NCBI RefSeq assembly: GCF_965363235.1
Contig: NC_134842.1
Location: forward strand, 37,724,458 to 37,788,457
Length of the DNA: 64,000 nt
From: Mytilus galloprovincialis
Lineage: Eukaryota > Mollusca > Bivalvia > Mytilida > Mytilidae
Reading direction: 5' to 3'
Position numbers and translations under genes: made by a program. The stretch's first letter is position 1. Every line of letters begins with the position of its first letter. This document shows, one piece after another, positions 46,001-58,100 of the stretch. Below the pieces are notes generated by a model that saw nothing but the letters and a program-made list of their open reading frames with translations, was not told the origin of the DNA and did not search any database.

Positions 46001-49000
46001 AAGGTTGTGCCAACTACGGCTAAGGTAATCTATTTCTGGGATAAGACAATCATTACTCTTTTGAAAAATTCAAAGTTTGTAACAGGAAATTTATAAAAAA
46101 TACCAAATAATTGATATTCATGTCAACACCGAAGTGCTGACTACTGGGCTGGGGATAGCCTCGGGGACGAAACGTCCACCAGTTATGTCATCGACCCAGT
46201 GGTGTAAATAGTTATCAAAGGTTAAAGATGTTTACAAATACAAGTATAAAGCTTACCAATGTAAAACTGTTGGTATGTAGCACCCACAAAGAAATGAGCA
46301 TAGAGTATGAAATATGAAGCGAAGCTTTACAGAGGACGTCACTGATTGATCAACAAGAATTGTGAAATCTCAGGTCAGTGTTTAACTGTTTTCCTTGTCA
46401 GGTTTCGAGAGAAATCAACGTTTCCTCCAGTATATAGTCTTTCTGATTTTGTTATTGGTTTATAAAGCAGTATGTTTAATTGAAGAGTATTGTGTCTTAT
46501 CTGAATGTTAAATATCTTTTGTGTTAGCTAGTTGATCAAGCATGTAGGTGGCATCAAAATAAATTAAAACAATGTCATTTTTTTATAATATCTTGAGTAT
46601 TTTAGATTGCTGACGACATCTTGGTTTGCACAAAATTATATATTTAAAGAATAATCTCGAGCACATTGTGTTTTTAATTAGGCAAATAATCTGTTCTTAC
46701 ACTTGGTAAACATATAAGATTTTTAATTTTACTTGATACTTCGATTACCTTTGTGTAGAGTTTGGAAGCTGATTGGTATATCCTGTAAGTTTCCATGTTA
46801 TCCTTTTCTTATTCCATTTATATCCTTAAAACATATAATATAAACAAATATTAGTAATACTTTTATATCATATATTTTTTAGTTCCATTGTGATTACAAA
46901 TGTCTTCTAACAATGGACATATATTTTAGTTAGACCAGCTGAATTATTTCTACATATCATCAGCACCAAATTACATTGTTACTTTTTTTGGTGTCAAAAG
47001 TAAAAATCACAAACATTAAAACCTCAAACACATCTTATTATGTAAAAATAAAAAAAAAGGGATACAACAGTCAACATTGTGTTTTAATTTTAATAACTAT
47101 AAAAACAAACAGACACGTGAAAAAGAAGTATTAAAAGGCACACAGACAAAACACATTCGCAAAAAGTGAAAGACAAGAATACAAAAAAGAAAAAAAATGA
47201 CCATAACACAATGACGAGATGTGTCATTTCATATGTATCAAAGAAACACAACAAAAGTATATAGAGAAAAGGATTTTTAGCAAAAATGAAAGACAAGAAT
47301 ATAAAAGTTATCATAGAACAAATAGACAATGACGGAATGTTTAAGTACATAGCCACATCATATGTATCAAGAAACACAAAAAGGCACAGAGAAAACGCCA
47401 TAAACGTTTTATTGTGATAAGCTGCTGATATCTTGTATTGTTTGTATACGAACATAAAATGAATCTTTGTTAATGGTATTTATTCGAAGCTTTTCACACA
47501 TTCAGTATTTTTGTTATTAAGTTGTTACTGCCTGCTGATATAAAGTTGGTCATATTGAAGATTGTCAAGTCAAAACAAGGCATCTTTAATTACTGCATCC
47601 CAAAGTTCACAATCGCATGTCAAATCTTTTGCGACGTCACAAACACATTAATGTACAGAATAGAATGATATGCATTCGGAAAACAGTTGAATATGATAAA
47701 TTTGGACACTGTATTCAAAGAAAGGATATTGCTTTGACACTGTCAGGGAGATCGACACCAAAAAGAACTGTCACGTTTACTGATATTTGAAAATTATTAT
47801 TCGTTTACACAATAGAAAAAATACAATAATGTACCAAAACGTAAATATAAATAAACACGGAACTCCGAGGAAAATTAAAAAAGGAAGGCCCCAATTGAAA
47901 GGCAAAATAAAAAGCTAAAACAAATCAAACGAATGGATAACAACTGTCATATTCCTGACTTGGAACAAGCATTTTCTTATGTGGAAAATGGTGTGTTGAA
48001 CCTGGTATTATGGCAAGCTTATTGTCTCATTTGTATGATAATTACATCAAATTCCATTATATTGACAAAGATTCGTGAACAAAACAGACACAAAAGGTAA
48101 ACATGTCAAAATAAGGGCCAATTCTAAAGACGGTATTACAATATAATCGCAAAAGCGTATTTATACACCAATATTTTGTATATAAGTATGCTTGTTGCGA
48201 TGAACATTTGTATTCACAAATGAAATCAAGATGTAGGTTTGAAGATTTAGTATTTTGCCATGCCAATGAACTCCGCAAGAGAACTCAAGTCAATACTCCA
48301 AACGAAATAAAGTAATGGCACTTCCAAAGGTTTAAAGAGACAAGTATTGTGTGTGAAACAGCGAATCTATAGTTCTTTACCTGGCGCAAAGAACTGCAAC
48401 GGCCTGTCCCGAGCAGACTCGTTGAAGTCTGCAACTCCACAACGAGGCTGTTTTATTTTCTCTATGGTTTCTTCGTCTAGCTCTCCCGTAATATTCATTC
48501 CGTTAAATTGTTGGAATTTTCTTTTTAAGAAAAGGAAAAGGGAAAAGTAATTGAAAACAAACCAAGTTTGACTTGTCTATATTAAATCGTTGTAACTATT
48601 TTGTTTTCTGTTCATTGTTTTTTATGTCAATTTAAAGAAGAGGCAATCGGAGAAGCGGATGCATCTGATCTACGTAAATTATGATGTATTTGTAATCGAA
48701 CATTTTAAATTTAGAGTAGTTTTTCAATTACCAAAAACATATCAAACATATCAGTCTTAAACGTTGAATCGTATAATGAAATCTCGAATTGAACATTTTT
48801 GGCCAGTTTTTGAATTTATTGTCTCTATATAGTGTAAGCCTATAGTGATCACGACACATCCTTTTTTTTTTTTTTACATATAACTTTTTTGGAAGCGAAA
48901 TTTAGAGTCTGCAATATTAGTCCATAACTAAATGGTGACTATAAATATTTCAATTGCCAATTTTCAACTAAAGGCTAATTTAACAAATATAGAATAAACC

Positions 49001-49944
49001 TAATTGCTTCTTTTCTTTTGACAGCTTTGTTCACATGTCTTGTTCTTGTAGTTATGTGTTTCATATAACCAAACTGCATGAAAAATTCCTAAAATATAAA
49101 ACGAAGCAAATAAACAATTAAATTATACCATGATAAGCTCTAGCAGGATTCGAGAAAGGAGGAGTTTGACGACGCTGAACATTTCTGTCCTGTTATGTGA
49201 CATTTACTAAAAATTCGTCTAGGACAATACAGAAATCATATGATATCTTCCAATTTAGGATTTCTATATATTGAAGATGCTCAACACATACTTAAAATTA
49301 CAAAAAAAAAATAACCTTTATACCCACCTTTATAGACGTCAGACCGACAATTCAACCACTTTAATTAAAATCTAGTTCTTTCTTGACCAAAATCTTACTT
49401 TTTTAATGTCATTATTTCCTTAAATTTACCAACAAATTTAGAGAATTGAAATTTTTGTTAAAAAAATAATGTATTTTGACCATTTTTAGCCTTGTCTATG
49501 ACTTTGCATTCTAACATACGATTTCCAAAAGAAAAGAAGCGTTATTCTTAATAGTTGTATTCTGAACGGTGATGTTTCATTACAAGAGCTTAAACATTGA
49601 CCACAAGTGGCACATAAGAAAATGTGATGCAATGAACATGTAATATGTACAATTCAAATTAGTTTAAAAGATGAGGATTTTGAATCGGTGGTCTGACACC
49701 TTATACTGATTACTTAAACTGTAATATTACGTACCGATTTATAAATATTATGGTTATTATGATGTAAACAGATATTTGTTACAATATGAAATGGAAAAGG
49801 AATGACTGAACAAATACTTACATCCGCATTCTTAGCCTGGATAGCTTCTCTAAATGATGTTTCGTCCGGAAATGGTCTAATTGGGGCTGCTTGTAACATT
49901 CCTATTAACAAAAAAACATTTACTATAAATATATGAAGTTTCAT
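43032..49944 (-). CDS. Matrix metalloproteinase without hemopexin domain, seven exons
   Basis: Minus-strand exons: 49944-49822, 49088-49000, 48520-48381, 46824-46749, 45232-45090, 44359-44114 and 43150-43032. All junction phases agree (0, 2, 1, 2, 1, 1), giving 311 residues and a TAA stop. Order: signal peptide (MKLHIFIVNVFLLIGMLQA); a prodomain of the MMP peptidoglycan-binding-like type (FFMQFGYMK, FQQFNGMNITGELDEETI); the cysteine switch PRCGVAD, whose Cys holds the zinc in the zymogen; and the catalytic domain from YKWNKKRITW, with the structural-metal region HGDGSYNAFDGPG, HAFYPTDGDTHFDDDE, the zinc site HEFGHALGLGHS and the Met-turn SLMAP. The catalytic domain ends at GIQSLYG and is followed only by a 38-residue Ser/Pro-rich then mildly hydrophobic tail, with no hemopexin repeats, as in matrilysins. 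No furin RXKR site lies before the catalytic domain, so it is probably secreted and activated by another protease. A splice donor-like AAG|GTGAGC inside the last exon leaves some doubt about the tail. Confidence 0.92.
43480..43625 (+). repeat. Family A repeat in MMP intron 6
   Basis: AAAACCAGGTTTAATCTACC, GACTGTACCAGGAATATGA, GATTTTGCCATTTG, CCGTTTTGAATTTTCCTGGG. Confidence 0.8.
43842..44077. repeat. ~235-bp foldback element with TAATCA repeats
   Basis: Inverted ends TTAATGAGGCCCCTCATGGG and CCCATGAGGGCCCTCGTTAA. The interior repeats AATCA[CA]ATAATCA about ten times. Lies in MMP intron 6, about 40 bp from the zinc-site exon. Confidence 0.75.
45850..46226 (-). repeat. Family C element with terminal direct repeats and ribozyme-like segments
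   Basis: Bounded by TTAAATAGTTTTCAAAGGT (45851) and GTAAATAGTTATCAAAGGT (46204), about 355 bp apart. On the minus strand one end holds CGTCACTCATGAGTCTTATG, TAGACGAAACGCGTGTCTGG. Near the other end, this time on the plus strand, lies GGGGACGAAACGTCCACCAG. Gene-free, in MMP intron 4. Resembles retrozyme-type non-autonomous retroelements. Confidence 0.65.
47040..47455 (-). repeat. Imperfect internal repeat related to the ~0.9-kb dispersed family
   Basis: AAAATGAAAGACAAGAATA, ACCATAACACAATGACG and ATTTCATATGTATCAAAGA recur about 130 bp apart, and resemble 4330-4440 and 23400-23510. The hydrophobic minus-strand reading frame over it is accidental. Confidence 0.5.
47870..48045 (-). repeat. Family A repeat, near full length
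   Basis: CCCAATTGAAAGGCAAAATA, AACAACTGTCATATTCCTGA, CTTGGAACAAGCATTTTCTT, GGAAAATGGTGTGTTGAACC. In MMP intron 3. Confidence 0.8.
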
Positions 49945-50529
49945 TTGAAGAAAAATTGTATAAGTAACTCTTCAGCAAAATCTGTATTCTACTTCTGTTG
50001 TTTATTTACGGTCAATATGTAATATTTGTGTGTAATTACAAGGAAATCTGTCTAATGCGTGGTTAAAGTACAACCGGTTGAGAAAACCACCTAATAAACA
50101 GTAACAGGAAGACTCTTTCCTTAGATTTTTTTTTTATACAAAATTTACACTGTTTGCTATGATATAATACACGTAGGTATGTATGTATGTTTATGTGTAT
50201 GTAAGCATCATTTCATAACACTCTTTGCATCACATTGCTTTATTTTTCATACATATTTCATTTATTCATACACATGTAATCTATTCCTATTAAAAGAAAA
50301 ATCACTTCTTTTAAATTTATTATATGTTATAATAGTTAATTCCCGCTTGAAATTCAAACTACGAAACATTTATATATAAATACAAAAGTATTTGCGTTTT
50401 AGGCTGGGTTGATATCACTTATATAAGATCCAAATTCAACTCTTGAGATTTAAAAAAATCTATACTAATGTCAGTGTAAACATTGTTCTCGCTTCGAAAT
50501 AGGAGACCCATTTTTTTTCTTACTATAAA

Positions 50530-50755
50530 ATTGAGAATTGAAATGAGGAATGTGTCAAAGAGACAACAAACCGACCAAAGAGCGGAAAACAGCAGAAGCC
50601 CAGAAATGGGTCTACAGTACATTGAGAAACTCCCGCTCCGGAGACGTGCTTCAGCTGGCACATAAACGAAAATGTCAGTGTACTAGTTCAGTGATAATGG
50701 AAGTCATACAAATCTCCGAAATATATAAAAGAAACTAAAATTAAGAATCTCATTT
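50530..50755 (+). repeat. Family E dispersed repeat
   Basis: GGAATGTGTCAAAGAGACAA, GACGTGCTTCAGCTGGCACA, ACTAGTTCAGTGATAATGGA; same order as 25790-26110. The overlapping reading frames on both strands are shadows of this repeat. Confidence 0.8.
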
Positions 50756-51489
50756 GTATTCTACATGTATAATTGATTATTTTAATGGTTCAGTGTATTA
50801 TCAATATGAAGTATCAGTGAAATAAGTGTACACATTGGCCGGATACGTGATTTTAGAAGTAAATGTATCTACGTTTAACCAAAAACCCGCATCTTTAATG
50901 TAAAAGATCGATATGCATATACATATGCAACATTTAAACTAACAAAATCAAAAACAATGTATAAAAACTAATAACTGACAGTGGGATACAGGAGTTTTTT
51001 ACCCCTTGAAAACATTCGCCACTGTTGACAGGTTTTTGTGGGAAACACTCCGAGTCTGCTCTACTACCTTCTTGGCAATATATCATTTAATATAGTGAAC
51101 GTTCTGGCATTATTGCCATTTAAATTTTAAATTTGGAATGATATACCATGACTTTATGATTTTTACTGTTTTGTTCATTTTTAGAAAAATATCCCTTTGA
51201 CGTGGCTCGGTATTTATACATCTCGCTATTGTTTTATTGTGCTATGGTCATTTTTTGTGATAATTTCTTTCGTTTTTGCGTATCTACTTTGTTTTGTGTA
51301 TAGAGTGTATTTTGTTCTTATTGTTCTTCTTTGTTGAAATAGTTATTTTTTTATATAGTGATTAAGATTATAACACAAGGTGGACTGCTGTACCCGATTA
51401 TTATTAACATTTTTATATCTGGTTCCTTTTGCTAACACACTGAGTAATAGAGTTCTCACACAAGTGACAGATTAGTCTAGTTAGAAAAC

Positions 51490-51640
51490 CAGGTTTAATC
51501 CGTCATTTTCTGCATAAGAAAATGCCTGTATCAAAATAGGAATATGAGAGTTGTTTTCCATCCGTTTGATGCCTGTAAGCTTTAAAATTTAATTTTGCCA
51601 TTTGAGAAAGGACTTTCCGCTTTAAATTTTCCTTGGATAT
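51490..51640 (+). repeat. Family A repeat
   Basis: AAAACCAGGTTTAATCCGTC, ATGCCTGTATCAAAATAGGA, ATTTTGCCATTTGAGAAAGG, TTAAATTTTCCTTGG. Confidence 0.8.
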
Positions 51641-52153
51641 TTTTATTCTAATATCTAATTCATTAGAATTTAACAAAAGTGAAGCAAGATTTTCTTTTTT
51701 ATTTAGACAGCCTATAGAAAGGTTTGAGGTCGTAACGCAGTTCTTGTCTTGAAGATTATTGACGTAAATTTAGTTGATTGTTGATTTGTGATTGGTCTGC
51801 ACGAGGTGCGACACTCTAAAGAATAAAAGGAATTCAGCGGCTGAACAAAGAGATATAGCCAATTGTATCCCTCATATATATTAACCAATTAAAAGTTGGC
51901 ATTTTATCGTGAAGTGTAATGACTACGTACAATTATCATGTTTTATGAATGATTTGAAAACGCTCCTCATAGTTTGTAAGGTGAATACAATTTTACTCCA
52001 TGAATTTATATATACGTATATACTTGTACATACATCTATAGGAAGGATGTTTCTTGGTCCAAGGTCGTCAACTGTAATATTGTCATAAAATGTCTATATT
52101 GAAACTATGTACAAGGTCACAAACTAAAATGTTATCTTTTTCTGTCTGTAAAA

Positions 52154-55100
52154 ATGTCTAGGGGAGCTATCGATTGTATACAAAAAGCACACGAACGGAT
52201 AAAACCGTTTGTTAATAGAACACCAATTTATTCTAATTCAACATTTAACAATCTGATTGGAAAAGAAGCTTTTTTCAAGTGTGAAAATTTGCAGAAAACT
52301 GGATCTTTTAAAGCAAGAGGAGCATTAAATACTGTAAGTGCATGCATGATGACTTGTAATTGATTCACTATCACAATTTGTCCTAAAGAACATATTGGCA
52401 TATTAGAGGTGTGTACGCGATGCAATGATAGTAATTAAAACCAGAAGAAACGAGAGTTTTGCAACATGCGTAGTCAGAAGTAACGAGAGTTTTGCAACAT
52501 GCGTAGTCAGAAGTAACGAGAGTTTTGCAACATGCGTAGTCATATAATAACAGAAACCCTCTATCAAGCAAACTTTCTGAAATCCTGAGGATGTCGTATC
52601 AACTGTAAGGTTTATATTCTATATACAGGCCCTTTTGAAATATTTCAGCGGTAAAATTAAAAATGGAGAGTTCTGATACAAAAAAAATTGAAGTCATCTC
52701 CATTTTGCAAATCTGATAAAGCTTCCGTATCATATTCAAACTTAAAACGTGATTCCTACATTTTGTTAATGATAAAAAAAACTTATTTTATGACCTCTAG
52801 ATCTTTGGTTCAGGCAGTGATACACATACACAATTTTTTGATCTGATTTTGGTTTTATCTGAATATATGACCAAACGCGATGTGTTGCATTTCTTGACTT
52901 ACATATGACTATCTAAATATATGACCAAAAGCGATGTGTTGCATTTCTTGACTTACATATGACTATCTGAAAATATGTCCTAACGCGATGTGTTGCATTT
53001 CTTGACTTACATATGACTATCTGAATATATGACCAAACGCGATGTGTTGCATTTCTGGACTTACATATGACTATCTAAATATATGACCAAAAGCGATGTG
53101 TTGCATTTCTTGACTTACATATGACTATCTGAAAATATGTCCTAACGCGATGTGTTGCATTTCTTGACTTACATATGACTAGCTGAATATATGACCAAAC
53201 GCGATGTGTTGCATTTCTTGACTTACATATGACTATCTGAATATATGACCAAACGCGATGTGTTGCATTTCTGGACTTACATATGACTATTTGAATTCAA
53301 TCATGTAGCAAAGATGTGATGCAAATTAAATGTACTTGGCTATATGGTATCCGTTTTTCTTATTGTTGAAGGTCTTACGATTGCCTATAATTGGCACTCA
53401 TACCACATCTCCTTATTTTCATATCTGTTATATTTAAATTTCATGTTGGTTAACATCTCCACTATGTAACTATCTGTAAGGTCTGGGAAAAGTGGTCTGA
53501 AAAACATCTCGCAATCAAAATAACAAAGCCCTTCTTACGAACTTGACTAAAAAATTGAAAATTAGGTCTAATTCAATTCACATTGCATTTTAGATATTGA
53601 AACTCAAAGAGAGTAATCCTAATTTAAAAGGAGTAGTAAGTATTTACTGTCATTTTTCATTGTTTAGTACATGTATGGTTTATAAAAAAATCAAAGCTTT
53701 ATGAAATAATCCATAATAGTGTAACAAAGAAAACACGAAACTGATTATTTGTAATACAAGTATAAACCTGTATTATTCCATAGAACAAGTGATGTTAGAA
53801 TAAATGTTCTACTCAGGGGAAACAGAATTGTAAATACGCACGTAAAGTTTCTTGAAGATATTGTCAATATGTATCAATTGAATTTAAAGCACTAAATTGA
53901 AAACATGTTTTAAAGGTAGCATACAGTAGACACTTTATTTTAAATGCCTTGTAAATACGCACGTAAAGTTTCTGGTAGACATTGTCAATATATATCAATT
54001 GAATTTAAAGCACTAAATTGAAAACATGTTTTAAAGGTAGCATACAGTAGTGGCAATCATGGTCTAGCTACAGCATGGGCATCTCGTTTGGTAGGGATAA
54101 AGTGTTCAGTAATTATACCAAAAACGACATCTGAATGCAAGGTCACAGCAATACAAGGTTATGGAGCAAAAGTAGTAACATGTGAATATGATCCGATATC
54201 TAGGTTTGTTTTCTAGGACATATATGCTAATATACACCAAATGCATGCACTGCTATAACATAACGGTTGATGATAACAATTAAAAAAAAAAACTGAAGTG
54301 TTATTGCATTAATTTTTTATATTGATATTACATGGCAGTTACATCATTCTTATTTAGTCTTAAAGTTTAGATACAGCGATCTTTTAAGTTTCTGGAAGCA
54401 AATTAAAATTGAGAAGATCGATCGGTTTGTTTTTATTATTTGTAATCGCAGTTCATTTCGATCAACAGAGATAACGGTTGCAATTCATTTGGTTCTCACG
54501 AAAGAACAGATTTTTTTCTGTGGGAAAAATAATACATGAACGATTATGTTGTCAATTAAACGAATCAAGCTTCTTGTTGACGTCATCTTTTCACAAGCAA
54601 GTATCACGATTGTTATGGACTATCTGTTTCGCAATTGAACAAGGATATGTACCCATTTTTTGCAGCCATGATACTGTCTTTATTTCTCTTATTGCTTTTA
54701 ACATCAACCAAACGTGATTAGTTACTTGAAAAGGGCATACAGACGATTGCAACTTTTGGAACAGAACTCACTTCAGTGTTTTAGCTATGATTGTTTGCAC
54801 TTTTTTTCTTTTAATCAGTGTGTAGTTTTTAAGTTCCAATATTTTTTAACTTGAGGTTGTTCAAATTTTTACATACATCTATTGTTCTGCTACAATAATC
54901 TCATACTTTGGTTTACCTAAGAATAAACGATACAAGAGTTAATAGGCAACGTTAGCTCATTTCAATGATAATAAATTGAATGGTCATCAATATATGCAAG
55001 AAAATGTTCAACAATATTAAAACGGTTGGCGTTACACTGAACATCATCCAAACTGTTGGAGACATTTTTTGTTTTATTATTAAACTTTTATCATTAGGCA

Positions 55101-58100
55101 GTGATCATACAGAAATTCAGTCATGAAAATACAGTCAGCACTGAATGAAATATGTAAAAAAAAAACTATTAAATTGTCTTAATTCGTAATAAGAACTGGA
55201 CGGTCATAGCTATTAGCAATAATTTGTTATATTTTTTAACCTACAATTAGATTAAAAGCCTGTGAATTTATAGCAGCAAATGAAGGATATGAAATAATCC
55301 ATACTTCTGATCATTATGACGTTATACATGGACAGGTAAACAATACATGTAATATAAGTAAAAATACATACGGGTAATAAACAATAAAACAGCACAAACA
55401 CAACTTTTATTTCAATTGTCATATCTAAACTTATACGGCACGCACATCTATGCATATTAAAGATATTAAAAAAAAAAAAAAAAAACTCCCAGGAAAATTT
55501 AGATTGGAAATCCCCTTATCAAATGCTAAATCAAAGCTCAAACACATCAAATGAATGGAAAACAAATGTCATATTTTAGATTTGGTACAGGCTTTCCTTC
55601 TATAGTAAATGAGAACACCATTACAGTGACTTATCATTAATGACACTATTGTTCACTGATTTTATTGTTTTCCTTGAAAGGTGAAACTTTTCTTTGGATA
55701 CATAGAACTGTATATCATTTTCAATAACAGCATTACTAAAAAAAAAATAAAACGCAACAGAGATACCAGACGTGTAATTGTGTGCTGTACAGGAGTAAAC
55801 CCGTATAACCTTGAGGGTTTATCAGTATATTTGTATGTAAATAAACGAAGTTTTTTACACATAAAAAATGCAGTACTCAATGATTAATAATGGAAACGTG
55901 GACCTTGATGTGCTAAAGAAAATCTCGCACCAAAAGTGTAGCATTTTAAATATTTACCGGCAAAATAAGTACCTAAATAATTTTTACCATTCAATTCGTG
56001 TTTTCCAAGCATGAACAAGCTGTTTTTTTTAATCATCTATAACAAATTTCTGAATAAAAACATTCATATCTTGAAATGTCCATTACTGAATAAATAATGA
56101 AGACTAATTTATTAAATTTCAATCATTCAGGGAACAATCGCCTTGGAGTTATTACAGGACGTACCAGATTTAGATGCGATATTGGTATCAGCTAGTGGAG
56201 GCGGAATGATATCTGGTATATCTATTGCTGCTAAAGCCATTAACAAAAATATAAAAAGTAATATTTATGATTGTACTATTTTCATGAGTTTGTTATATCT
56301 GAACTAGTTTGTAAAGAGTAGCAGATCCTCAGAAAACGACATTCAAAACTTTACTGACACCTTAAAATAATCGTCCATAACTTATTTAAAAAAAAGTCAG
56401 TTTTAGCATTAATATTTGCGTTTATATGATGTTACTTTTCAATTGGAATGAATAACTACATAATGATTCAAAATGCAGTGAAACATTGTAAAATACTAGA
56501 ATGAAAATGTATACAATATTACTAATATCAATGAAATGTCGTTCCTACGCAGACCCTGGTTGTTAGCAATCTATGAAAGTGAGAGGCCAACCATGTTTTG
56601 TCAATAAAATGATATTATTTCTGTTTCAGTTTTTATGGTAGAACCCCAAGGTAAAATGGCTGAGGAGAGCTTAAGGTCAGGTAAATATTTCAATCTAATA
56701 TTACAAAAATGGGCTGACAACATATCGTTAATTTGTCTGCGTAATCTGCTGAATCACCTTTCATCGCCGACTTTTTTTGGACATTTTGTATGTTTCGTTT
56801 TGCTAAGTTTTTAGTTACCTAGGTAGTGCTTGTTATCATCCGTCTTTATTTCAATAAATGGCTATTAAAATGATATTCATTAATTATAATTGTGATAACA
56901 GTTATTAAAAAGAATATGTTTTGCAAGAACAAGAAAAGTTTATACCATCTTTGAATTCACAATTCTTTTATTTCATGTTTGAAATTGCTGATCCCGGCCT
57001 TTTTTTTTGGAATACAACTGAAGATAATTTATATATCACAAATAGTTATTAATAGACTATTAGTGGAGCAGGATCTGCTTACCCTTCCGGGGCACCTTAG
57101 ATCACCCCTAGTTTTTTGGTGGGGTTCGTGTTGTTTATTCTTTGGTTTTCTATGTTGTGTCGTGTGTGCTGTTGTTTGTTTGTCTTTTTCGTTTTTAGCC
57201 ATGGCGTTGTCAGTTGTTTTGGATTTACGAGTTTGACTGTCCCTTTGGTATCTTTGGTCCCTCTTTTATAATCACTGGGTCGATGTCTCTGCTGGTGGAC
57301 ATTTTGTCCCCGAGGACATCATCCGCCCAGTAGCAAAACTACAATCGTATGAATTTACGAAGATCTAACAGGAAACTGGCTCCGACGTCGCCCAGTATAA
57401 AACAGGTCCGAAACAGACGTCACCATGGACACGGTTTCGTCTGATACGGCAGGTGTCCCCTCATCACCAAACATGACAAATATCACAAACATGACTCATT
57501 CAGATCATCGTCCTAGTGAAAACAGCAATATTACACATACACAGCCATGTTCAGTGCTCCTTAAAGACATTTTGGTTTTTGATGACACAGTACAACACTG
57601 TCGCATTTCTAAATGTGAGACCAAAAGCTGCAAAACTTGTGCAATTTTAATTACAGATGCTGAATTCACTAGCAATTTGACCATAAATCATATTTTACCA
57701 GAAGTTACGATAATCTGAATTGTAAATCGACAAATGTCGTCTACGGATTAGAGTGCAATCTTTGCGGATTGGTATACGTCGGTGAAACGAAAGGAAGGCT
57801 AAACAAACATATGTGCGGTCATAGATCAGACATTAACCTCAATGCGAACGACATTCTATACCAGCATTTCAATCAGCCCGATCATTCCATCGTTTCCATG
57901 ACAGTTCGAATTATCGAAAAGATATACCATAGCTCTAACAATTCTAATCTTTCAACGACTCTCCGTAGACAAAAAGAGGACTACTGGATTAGACAATTGG
58001 GAACTGCGACACCTTATGGTTGCAATGACAAAATTGATGGTATAGGTATTCTATCTAGTCCTTCGTGTAACTCGGTGAATGAATATTTTCAACTCGACTC

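Noticed and set aside
47090-47455. 121-codon hydrophobic minus-strand frame resembling a membrane protein
   Set aside because: Low-complexity A/T-rich repeat within an MMP intron; the cysteine/phenylalanine-rich translation is an artefact.
50419-50738. Several overlapping frames on both strands
   Set aside because: All lie in the family E dispersed repeat, also present at 25790-26110.
52838-53300. CRISPR-like array
   Set aside because: 54-bp units are directly adjacent with no spacers, inside a eukaryotic intron: a plain tandem repeat.
57270-57350. Complete hammerhead ribozyme next to the left Penelope-like repeat
   Set aside because: Only the CACTGGGTCGATG block and a GGACATTTTGTCC stem are visible; no full core on either strand.
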